54,153 bases of DNA from [Flexibacter] sp. ATCC 35208 (GTDB taxonomy: Bacteria > Bacteroidota > Bacteroidia > Chitinophagales > Chitinophagaceae). The stretch is taken from the NCBI RefSeq assembly GCF_001975825.1, contig NZ_MTKN01000051.1, positions 1 through 54,153 on the forward strand, read 5' to 3'. The notes beneath the pieces were generated by a model that worked only from the letters and a program-made list of their open reading frames with translations, was not told where the DNA came from and did no database searches. Shown here piece by piece: positions 16,690-23,497 of this stretch (within the stretch, counting starts at the first letter, position 1; each line of letters begins with the position of its first letter). A program made the position numbers and the translations under genes.

Positions 16690-16975
16690 TCACCCTGATG
16701 ATTTTAAAATTCCAAAACCTAAACCAACATCAACACCCAAATCCTGGTGTAAGGTCTGCCAGTCAGAGAGAACAATACTATACCAGTATGACACCCTTAT
16801 TCTATCTGCATGACTCGCATACTCAAAGCGTATTTCCCGGTATCCATCCATAAAAATTGCCTTTTCATACTTTTCTACATATATTTGAAAACAGCTTGAT
16901 TAAATTTAAGTAATTCATACCATTTCTCCACTGCATTGTAGTTCAAATCAAAATCATTACCTCTAACTTATTACA
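16690..16975 (-). pseudogene. Decayed minus-strand gene with one frameshift
   Basis: Reading leftwards from 16975, one frame gives NDFDLNYNAVEKWYELLKF and runs to about FKY at ~16885. The next frame continues YVEKYEKAIFMDGYREIRFE ... DVGLGFGILKSSG to TGA at 16690. Together they form a ~95-residue protein with one frameshift and no start codon. The composition suggests a cytoplasmic immunity-like protein, but no family is recognised. Confidence 0.5.
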
Positions 16976-17011
16976 GGTGTATAATCCCTTTGCCATTTTT
17001 TGTATTCAATT

Positions 17012-17318
17012 ATGTATATCACAACCCGCACCCTTACTAAGACGATTTTATTTCGGTGGATGCTATTAATTATTTGTCATTGGGGAAAGGGACAATCCCC
17101 GTCCATTATACCACTACCCGCAGAACAGGCAGTACTCTTTAAGTACAATATTTGCCCGGTCAGCATGGTAAAACATTTACAATTTCTATTGCCACATTGG
17201 TTCCGGCATATCTATGACCGCCGATGTAAATGGCACCCAGAAAACAGTTTCATCTGGCTCCACCATCACTTTCACCGGCAATTCCGCTCCTAATATGATT
17301 CTTACCTGGAAAAATTAA
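17012..17318 (+). pseudogene. Secreted protein gene broken by frameshift
   Basis: The N-terminus MYITTRTLTKTILFRW ... IICHWGKGQ is a signal-peptide-like start. Near 17160-17210 the frame is lost. A different frame then gives SMTADVNGTQKTV and ends TGNSAPNMILTWKN with TAA at 17316-17318. The natural product would be a small secreted protein preceding the Rhs gene whose signal peptide starts five bases later. Confidence 0.6.
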
Positions 17319-17322
17319 ACCC

Positions 17323-17484
17323 ATGAACAAACATCTATCTATATATATCACATTTTGCTGCCTGTTGGGAATATTCCATCCCAGCAGCGCACAGGTGCCT
17401 GTTATGACCCAACATACTGCAGCTACTCCCGTTATAAGACCTTCCGCTTATACAACCACTGCTTATAGCTCCTTATGCATGTAG
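17323..17484 (+). pseudogene. Rhs gene stub: signal peptide joined out of frame to a toxin tail
   Basis: 53 codons starting MNKHLSIYITFCCLLGIF with cleavage expected after SSAQ, then a short Thr/Pro-rich stretch (ATPVIRPSAYTTTAYSS), then LCM and TAG. This is the usual start of a long secreted Rhs protein, but the core is missing. Near 17473 the reading jumps to sequence that is open in another frame as a toxin-type C-terminus. An internal deletion of several kilobases is the simplest explanation. Confidence 0.65.
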
Positions 17485-17690
17485 AAAACAATCTTAGAGC
17501 CGAACGAGGGATGCTATTGCGTACTTATTACTCTCAAGATGGAGACGGAAATCCCATGTACAAAACAAGGATATTAGATAGTAAAAATCGTAATCTTTAT
17601 TATAATACAGGTAATACAAGTCCAACTGGAAATAGTTATCCTAAAACTGTACCTGAAGCCAATCGTTATATCTATAGAAAACCAAAATAG
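17475..17690 (+). pseudogene. Orphan C-terminal tail of a polymorphic toxin
   Basis: 71 codons, hydrophilic and basic, from an ATG overlapping the preceding stub. TYYSQDGDGNPMYKTRI and the C-terminus VPEANRYIYRKPK look like the last part of a secreted effector rather than a free-standing protein. It sits between an Rhs signal-peptide stub and a lipoprotein gene that starts 6 bp later. The toxin class is not identifiable. Confidence 0.5.
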
Positions 17691-17696
17691 TACAAT

Positions 17697-18242
17697 ATGA
17701 GAGCCATTAAAATATTATTCAGCATAATTATTTTTATATCTTGTAGTCCTACGCTGCAAGTAACTAAGAGTAGTAAATCTGTTATTGAATTAATCAATAA
17801 AGAGCATCAACAAAAAGCAGGAATTAAAGCTGGTTCTTCTTATCAGTCTTATGATAGTCGTATATATGCGATAAGGGAAAAAGCTGCTCTTTTATTTGGA
17901 GTACAAACAGATACTTCAAAGATTGATAGGTTTATTATTTTAGACATGGTAAGTTTTGAAGGGGGGAAATCCAGTTACGGTGAAATGATAATAGACGATA
18001 CTTCAAAGCTCTTTTATAAAACCCCTTTTTTAAGTAAAAAAGTTGAAAGGTATAGCTACCCAATAGACAGCGATACAGCAATTATAAAATATTTAAAAGA
18101 GCATCGCTTTGCAGAATTGGAAACATTAGCTAAAGAAAAAGGAAAAACATTATCTGGTTCAAATTTTATTTATGTGGGCATGTATGAAAAAGGAATGGAT
18201 AGTATTTATGTAAAGCTGATACCAGCTTTTATGATAAACTAA
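17697..18242 (+). CDS. Small lipoprotein, possible immunity protein
   Basis: 181 aa. The N-terminus MRAIKILFSIIIFISCS has a hydrophobic core ending in FISC, a plausible lipobox. The remainder is a mixed alpha/beta soluble domain with basic and acidic clusters. It starts 6 bp after the toxin tail, the position of an immunity gene; lipoprotein immunity proteins would act in the periplasm. A terminator follows at 18263. Family unknown. Confidence 0.6.
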   Translation: MRAIKILFSIIIFISCSPTLQVTKSSKSVIELINKEHQQKAGIKAGSSYQSYDSRIYAIREKAALLFGVQTDTSKIDRFIILDMVSFEGGKSSYGEMIIDDTSKLFYKTPFLSKKVERYSYPIDSDTAIIKYLKEHRFAELETLAKEKGKTLSGSNFIYVGMYEKGMDSIYVKLIPAFMIN

Positions 18243-18262
18243 AATTATCAGTCAATAAAAAT

Positions 18263-18297
18263 AAACAAACGCCACTCAATCAGGTAGCGTTTGTTTT
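18263..18297 (+). terminator. Rho-independent terminator
   Basis: Arms AAACAAACGC(C) / (A)GCGTTTGTTT around CACTCAATCAGGT, followed by TT. It ends the lipoprotein transcript and precedes the M91 fragment. Confidence 0.75.
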
Positions 18298-18355
18298 TGC
18301 TTTCACCTTACCCGCAGATGAATAAGCAAGAAAATATTTTTTTATCTCCAAATTT

Positions 18356-18730
18356 ATGCTTTCAAAAGAATCAGTAGGAACAGGTAATGAGACGGATGCC
18401 GTAGTAGAATACAATCCAACTGATCCGGGTAGCAGGATCCAAAATGAAGACGGAACATCAGGCAGGCCATCATTTATTGGTCTGTTGCATGAACTCATAC
18501 ATACTGAAAAAATTTTCGAAGGTAAGATGGACTATAGAACAGCTAATTATTCCAGCGATCCGGACCATCCAGGCAGCAATCTTCCAAACGAGGAATTGAA
18601 TGTAAGGAGTAAGGAATCTGAATTAAGAGAAGAGCATGGCGTTGTTCCAAGAGCTATTCCTTCTATTAAAACAAATTTGAAGCCGCCTCTGTTTCCTAAA
18701 AAACAACCAAGTAATAAACTGTCATTATGA
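18356..18730 (+). CDS. M91-like zinc metallopeptidase toxin domain, orphan
   Basis: 124 aa. The motif GLLHELIHTEK (~43-53) is a perfect HExxH zincin helix, and LPNEELNVRSKESELREEHG (~82-101) supplies the downstream Glu-rich helix typical of family M91 effectors (NleD-like, Pfam Peptidase_M91). Such domains usually occupy the C-terminus of Rhs or type VI effectors. Here there is no Rhs core and no signal peptide, and the frame upstream closes at a stop 30 bp before the ATG, so this is a detached toxin domain. Its stop overlaps the next start (ATGA). Whether it is translated is unknown. Confidence 0.75.
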   Translation: MLSKESVGTGNETDAVVEYNPTDPGSRIQNEDGTSGRPSFIGLLHELIHTEKIFEGKMDYRTANYSSDPDHPGSNLPNEELNVRSKESELREEHGVVPRAIPSIKTNLKPPLFPKKQPSNKLSL

Positions 18731-19632
18731 AACCTCTAAGTACCTGTTTAAGTATAATAATGTTATCACAAGAAACTCAACCAGACGTTGATGCTTTATA
18801 TCTTGGTTGGAATAGAGCTACGCTAGCTGATATGAAGCATCAATTGCAAAGTGTACCGGCTGAACAAAAAGAATGGTACCAAAATAACATTGACGCGCTC
18901 CATAGTACGGGCAATCTTAATACTGATAGTATTGATAAGGAATCACTGCGTCACACGTTTCTAAGTCATTTAACAACCCGTTTTACAAAGCTTTTTGACA
19001 ATATGAAAGTACTTTTTATAGTTGCTGTCATAATTTTCTTTTCAATATGTGGCAATTGCCAAACATTAAAAAAGGAACGCATTACTAAAAATGATAGGAT
19101 GAAAGGTATTTCCTTTAAGTTCAACTATTCAGCCAAAGACAGTTATGGCCTTGTAAGCTTAATATTGAAAAAGGATAATACTTTTTATTATAGTGCTAAT
19201 ACTATTGGCACTCATCAAATAAGTGAGGGTACATGGAAATTGTCAGAAGGTATATTAATATTGGAAAGTACATTTCAAATGAATAATTTTCCTGCTGAAA
19301 TAAGTAATGGAGAAAATAGAAAATTCGTTGATAGTTGTGATATTGCTGTTGTAGAAAATGTCAAGCATGAACTCCTGACAGATGCTTTTGTGGTAGTTAA
19401 TAATGACACTATAAAATGTCTCCCAATGATTGGAATGTGTAAGGGAGAATATGAGAAGATAGATAGCGTTAAAATTGCTTTTGAGAATGGTATGTCGTCA
19501 GGATGGATTCCCATTAAGTTTAATGAAAGAAAAATAGCACTTACTGTATTGACTGAGATTCCCATTGGGAATTATGTAGTTATGAACAAGCGAAGGTTTA
19601 AGTTAGATGGTAATTATTTAAGACAACTGTGA
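18727..19632 (+). CDS. Apparent chimera: immunity-like N-terminus plus secreted protein
   Basis: The 301-aa frame has two parts. Residues 1-92 (YLGWNRATLADMKHQLQS ... TRFTKLFDN) are soluble and follow the M91 domain by an ATGA overlap, as an immunity protein would. Residue 93 is Met at 19003, and from there a signal peptide begins (MKVLFIVAVIIFFSICGNCQ), followed by a ~190-aa beta-rich secreted domain (KKDNTFYYSA, GTWKLSEGILILES). The natural second gene probably starts at 19003 and the first has lost its stop, giving an in-frame fusion. Expression as one protein would put a signal peptide in the middle. Confidence 0.6.
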   Translation: MKPLSTCLSIIMLSQETQPDVDALYLGWNRATLADMKHQLQSVPAEQKEWYQNNIDALHSTGNLNTDSIDKESLRHTFLSHLTTRFTKLFDNMKVLFIVAVIIFFSICGNCQTLKKERITKNDRMKGISFKFNYSAKDSYGLVSLILKKDNTFYYSANTIGTHQISEGTWKLSEGILILESTFQMNNFPAEISNGENRKFVDSCDIAVVENVKHELLTDAFVVVNNDTIKCLPMIGMCKGEYEKIDSVKIAFENGMSSGWIPIKFNERKIALTVLTEIPIGNYVVMNKRRFKLDGNYLRQL

Positions 19633-19672
19633 CCACGATTGTTATTACCGGAGAAGACGTAAATGTAAAACT

Positions 19673-20001
19673 ATGTTGTCTGTAGGTCAGCGTTTTAGAA
19701 TACTAATACTGTGTTTTTTGTGCCTAATATTATATATGGCCAAGTTGATAACTATTACATAAATACTTCCAAAAAGAATATTGAGCGTGCTTATTATTTT
19801 AGGATAATGGACTCACTGGTTGCTGCATCGCCCAATGATACCCTATATGGATGCATTAATTGTGTACGGTTTATGAAGGATGAAACGGAAGTCCCTTCAT
19901 CCGGAAAAATTACATATTTGGGGCAGTTTGATTTTACAAAGGAAGATTTACAGAAATGGCATGACTGGTATGATAAGAAATACAAAAAGCGAAAGAGATA
20001 A
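19673..20001 (+). pseudogene. Small secreted protein with frameshift in a T6 tract
   Basis: ATG 19673 opens MLSVGQRFRILILCF. At the run of six T (19714-19719) the reading must shift by one base to continue FVPNIIYGQVDNYYINTSKK to the TAA at 19999-20001. Joined, this is a perfect Bacteroidota signal peptide (cleavage near YGQ) on a ~90-aa mature protein ending KKYKKRKR. Unshifted, the first frame stops within 30 codons. It is either a recent pseudogene or a phase-variable/slippage site. A strong terminator follows. Confidence 0.6.
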
Positions 20002-20041
20002 ACAGCGAAGCCGCAGATTTTTCCTGCGGCTTTGCTGTTTT
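20001..20041 (+). terminator. Strong Rho-independent terminator
   Basis: AGCGAAGCCGCAG / CTGCGGCTTTGCT arms (13 bp, one mismatch) around ATTTTTC, followed by GTTTT. It lies directly behind the frameshifted secreted protein gene. Confidence 0.9.
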
Positions 20042-20173
20042 ATAGGTACGTTTAATTCTACTTTGACAACTTAGGAAGAGGCTTTTCCAAGCTTATCTAA
20101 TCCTCTCTGATCGTGCCTTTTCCTGTCATCGGGTGTCTGTCGGAATTTGTAGCCGGATGCTGATTTCCAAAGT

Positions 20174-20326
20174 ATGTTAAATGCACAAAGAGAAGAGTTA
20201 ACCAAACGAATTAAAACCGAACTTATTAATTCCATTGTAGCTATTAATGTTTTGGAAATACCTGATTTTGATAAAGAGAAATTTAAAAAAGATTTTATTG
20301 AATATGTAAGCCAGATACAAATGTAA
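20174..20326 (+). CDS. 50-aa hypothetical protein
   Basis: ATG to TAA, 50 codons: a charged helical peptide starting MLNAQREELTKRIKTEL and ending FKKDFIEYVSQIQM. Codon use and the heptad-like distribution of Ile/Leu suggest real coding sequence, but it may also be the C-terminal fragment of a larger gene. No neighbours are close, since a strong terminator lies 130 bp upstream and a MITE-like element follows. Family unknown. Confidence 0.45.
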   Translation: MLNAQREELTKRIKTELINSIVAINVLEIPDFDKEKFKKDFIEYVSQIQM

Positions 20327-20347
20327 TTTCAAATATCATATTCATTA

Positions 20348-20447
20348 GGGGCTGACCAAAAAGGTTATCCCCTCTCGGGTAGGTAATGGAGCCGAAATTG
20401 CTTTTACGCAATTCTGAACGCCTTCGTTTTACTTTTTAGTCAGGCCC
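20348..20447. mobile_element. 100-bp MITE-like element with long imperfect terminal inverted repeats
   Basis: The left end GGGGCTGACCAAAAAGG and the right end CTTTTTAGTCAGGCCC are inverted repeats with two or three mismatches. The interior has a second dyad (TTGC-TTTTA-CGCAA). There is no ORF. GGGGCTG(A/T)C-type ends are common on IS elements, so this may be a non-autonomous derivative. I found no convincing target-site duplication. Confidence 0.55.
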
Positions 20448-20743
20448 ATACATATTTTCAAAAAAAATAACCGGGTTTAAAAAAAAGTAAAATGATACAT
20501 CCGGTTTAATGAAAAAAAAGATTTAAATTGTATAGTCAGTTCAAATACATTTCCGCGTGATAACACATATATTATGAAAACAAAACCTTGTCCTTTTACA
20601 GGATAAATATTATACTGAAAACACCCCTTGACCCCTGATAGCAATCTACCCAACTCTCCCAACAGCGAAACTGTATCTGAAAAAGTAAAATGATCTTATC
20701 ATTATTACAGTATAACCACTAAACCCTATACCAATAATTTATC
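20448..20743. other. Leader region of the large gene cluster
   Basis: About 300 bp without a credible gene. A 15-nt direct repeat AAAAAGTAAAATGAT occurs at 20482 and 20680. The cluster promoter should be here, but no clear TAnnTTTG/TTG pair was found. The sequence is A/T-rich until the ATG at 20744, where composition changes abruptly to the G+C-richer cluster. Confidence 0.4.
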
Positions 20744-21745
20744 ATGAAAATCGTTTCCTGGAATCTCAAGAATATTGGTGATAACAAACTTAATAATCCA
20801 TTCAGCCCAATCTTCAACGCTTTTGGGCTGGGCAATAATGTGATCGATTATATTACGGGGCTGGTAATGGGCAACCCATGCTGGAATGCCGTACCCAACC
20901 TGAGCACCAACCCGGCCGATATCTTTGTCGTCATAGAGCTGAAGACTGGCGGCAGCCAGAAAGGCAAAGCCATCAGCGGCACCTGCCTTCCCACCCTCAA
21001 TAATATCAAGGCCAAGTTGAACACGCTTGTTGAAGAAAATTATTCAAATAATCAGAACCCGCCTTATGAATACGATTATATTGTGCCGCAGATAACAGGC
21101 TATCATGAAACCGTGGGCATATTGTTTAATACCAAAAAGCTGAAAGTATTGTCGGCACAGGCTTTTCGCAATAACACCACCCAGAACTGGATCAACCCAC
21201 GCACGCCTTATGGCGCCAAGTTCCAGGTGCTCAACAGCACCGATTCTTTCCAGGTAGTAGGCATTCATGCACCACCGCCTAAAGGCGCCGATGGTGTTAA
21301 ATACCGCCCTCCTATCAACTATTGTACTATTCTGCCTACTATCGAGCTGGCAACGATGAACAACACTTTCATCATGGGCGATTTCAATTGCAATCCGGCA
21401 TCATATTACAACAAGGAACAGGTCGGTGGGCAGCAAGTACAGGTTTTCCCCTTTACCCCGGGTTTGGCTACCTATATTACCCTCATACCTAACGGCACTT
21501 TATCAAGCGTACGAACCAAACCGGCCAACAGCATGCAGCCACCGGCTAATTATCTGAGCGATGCATATGATAATATCATTTACAATACCGTCCTTCAAAA
21601 CGGTCAGGAACTGGTAGTGGATTTGATCGGCAAGGCCCGCAATATGAATGCGAATAATACCCTGCTGGCAGGCACCAACCTGCTGGCACTGGTAAATGCC
21701 TATAATATAGTGAGCGATCACCTGCCCGTAGTAATAGAGTGGTAA
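20744..21745 (+). CDS. Endonuclease/exonuclease/phosphatase (EEP) family protein
   Basis: 333 aa. Fold landmarks: MKIVSWNLKNIG at the N-terminus (Asn metal/phosphate ligand), FVVIELKTGG (~65, catalytic Glu), QVVGIHAPP (~170, His of the GxHxx motif), TFIMGDFNCNP (~207, the GDFN motif) and the terminal VSDHLPVVIEW (SDHxPV). All five EEP motifs are present, so the enzyme should be catalytically competent as a nuclease or phosphoesterase; the substrate is unknown. It has no signal peptide. It is the first gene of an 11-gene cluster, and the next starts 16 bp later. Its role there is unclear: nuclease effector, nucleic-acid processing or lipid phosphoesterase are all possible. Confidence 0.9.
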   Translation: MKIVSWNLKNIGDNKLNNPFSPIFNAFGLGNNVIDYITGLVMGNPCWNAVPNLSTNPADIFVVIELKTGGSQKGKAISGTCLPTLNNIKAKLNTLVEENYSNNQNPPYEYDYIVPQITGYHETVGILFNTKKLKVLSAQAFRNNTTQNWINPRTPYGAKFQVLNSTDSFQVVGIHAPPPKGADGVKYRPPINYCTILPTIELATMNNTFIMGDFNCNPASYYNKEQVGGQQVQVFPFTPGLATYITLIPNGTLSSVRTKPANSMQPPANYLSDAYDNIIYNTVLQNGQELVVDLIGKARNMNANNTLLAGTNLLALVNAYNIVSDHLPVVIEW

Positions 21746-21761
21746 CAAAAAAACTACAATC

Positions 21762-22931
21762 ATGTCCAACTGGAAATTTACCGACCAGTACGGGAGCACC
21801 TACCCTGCATTGGCCAACAGTATACTCAGCTTGCTGGTATTCGATGTGTCTTCGGGCAACTCGCCTGTGAGCGGCACTTCATTCAGCGCCAGCCTCGATC
21901 TTACAGCTACCGGCAATGCCATGAATGTACTGGCGGCGCTTACCGGCACCAAAACCATTCCCATAACTGGCACCGTTACCACCAGCAATAACCAGCTTTC
22001 GGTGAACCTGCAATCATCCGATAATGATGTACTGACCAAAGCACTTGCCGCCTGCATTCCTATCATCGGGGGCGATATTTGTAAAAATGCCGGCATCAGC
22101 ATCGTGAATGTTACCGGCACACAGCAAACCAGCGATGATGAGCCGCAAACAGACGAAATAGATCTCAGCATGACCATTGCCATCGGCAGCGGAACAGGCA
22201 CCCTTACCACGCAGATACCAATGTCTGACGGCTTCTTCAACATCTCGGCCAGCTTTACCAATTTCGGTATCGCGCTCAGTGATCTTAACTTTTTGGTGCC
22301 GGGCAATAACAATTTCAGCACTTGCTTTCCTTCAACACAACTGGGCCCATATTATAATAACCAAACCCAACTTGAACTGCTAAGTCTGGGGGTATCGCTG
22401 TATGTAAGCACAGCGCCTTCTTTTTCGGTAGTAGTGAGTGGTGTAGACGTTACCATTGGCATTACCAATATTCCCATTTATAAACAAGCCCTCTATCTCA
22501 ACCCGCTGGCCATATGGATCAATATCAGTAATGTAAATACAACGCCCACGCCTGCCTGGGGGCTGGTTGGTAATTTCGTGTTGTGCAATTTCAATCGCCC
22601 GGGCGATACCGGCAATCCCGACTTTACCTTCGACCTGAATATGGGTTTTCCTAACCCGCCCGATCAACCTAATTTCAGCCTCTCGGGCAATTTCGACAAT
22701 CCATATAACCAGCCGGTTTCGCAGATCGTGTCGGACCTGCTGGGGCAGGCTACTGACCTCGGCATCGGCAATAGTATCACTCTTGAGAAATTCGACTTTG
22801 CAACAGATGCCGATGTGACCACGGGCTACATTTCGGATTTTGAGTTCGAAATAGCTATGTCGGGCCAGTTCGGCATTTTCGAGAATTTTTCACTTGAATC
22901 ATTTAGTATAGCGGTTGCCTATTCATCATAA
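21762..22931 (+). CDS. Large-cluster hypothetical protein, beta-rich
   Basis: 389 aa with a very high content of Ser, Thr, Asn and Gly, alternating hydrophobic patterns and few charged residues, all suggesting extensive beta structure. There is no signal peptide (MSNWKFTDQYG). It contains repeated beta-strand-like phrases such as TIPITGTVTTSNNQLSVNLQ and a C-terminal part (NSITLEKFDFATDADVTTGY ... FSIAVAYSS). I do not recognise the family. It lies 16 bp behind the EEP gene and 38 bp before the next gene, so co-transcription is near certain. Confidence 0.8.
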   Translation: MSNWKFTDQYGSTYPALANSILSLLVFDVSSGNSPVSGTSFSASLDLTATGNAMNVLAALTGTKTIPITGTVTTSNNQLSVNLQSSDNDVLTKALAACIPIIGGDICKNAGISIVNVTGTQQTSDDEPQTDEIDLSMTIAIGSGTGTLTTQIPMSDGFFNISASFTNFGIALSDLNFLVPGNNNFSTCFPSTQLGPYYNNQTQLELLSLGVSLYVSTAPSFSVVVSGVDVTIGITNIPIYKQALYLNPLAIWINISNVNTTPTPAWGLVGNFVLCNFNRPGDTGNPDFTFDLNMGFPNPPDQPNFSLSGNFDNPYNQPVSQIVSDLLGQATDLGIGNSITLEKFDFATDADVTTGYISDFEFEIAMSGQFGIFENFSLESFSIAVAYSS

Positions 22932-22969
22932 CCGCCTGGTGTTTGACCGTGAACCTTAAACTTTAAATC

Positions 22970-23455
22970 ATGAGCAGTACTGCCGTTAATTTCAAAGCGA
23001 AGTTGCTGATCGGTGAGCAAACGGTACCCCTGGCTTCGGAACTCGCTTTTGGTGATGACCAGTCGCAGGATGGTGTAACCAATGGCTTTCTTTTCAAACT
23101 CGACCGGCAGCCGGGCGATCCGCCGGTGACCGTCTACCTGGGCGATGTCATCAATTTCATCGAATCGAAACTCGGCGCTTCCGATCTTTCCCAAAGCCCG
23201 GGCATGTCGCTCATTACACAGGCATTCCCATCGCTTACACCAGATACCTTTAACGCGCAGAATCAAACGATGGTGAACGTATATGAATTCTCTATCAACT
23301 CATCCTCCAAAGAATTTCTTTTTTCCTTTAATCTCGATATAGAAGGCAGCGATCCTTCGAAGGGGCTCATTGCCCTTCCGGGCGATCTGAACAACTGGCT
23401 GAAGATCCAAAGCCTTTCCGTTGCTTTCTCTGCCACATCGGGCAGCGCATCGTAA
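22970..23455 (+). CDS. Large-cluster hypothetical protein, paralogue of the DUF6603 N-terminus
   Basis: 161 aa. The opening NFKAKLLIGEQTVPLASEL, the middle VYLGDVINFIESKLGA and the C-terminal beta strands correspond in order to the first ~140 residues of the next protein (NLEIGSVPVSLAAEL ... IGTFISFVGQQFGV). It is therefore a single-domain relative of that N-terminal module. No signal peptide. It could be a free subunit that packs with, or replaces, the domain in the large protein. Confidence 0.75.
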   Translation: MSSTAVNFKAKLLIGEQTVPLASELAFGDDQSQDGVTNGFLFKLDRQPGDPPVTVYLGDVINFIESKLGASDLSQSPGMSLITQAFPSLTPDTFNAQNQTMVNVYEFSINSSSKEFLFSFNLDIEGSDPSKGLIALPGDLNNWLKIQSLSVAFSATSGSAS

Positions 23456-23497
23456 CAAACATGACCAAACTCTTTAAGCATCTCTCAACCCGCCCTT

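Noticed and set aside
20477..20662. 61-codon minus-strand frame upstream of the large cluster
   Set aside because: A/T-rich leader DNA; it overlaps one copy of the direct repeat and shows no motif.
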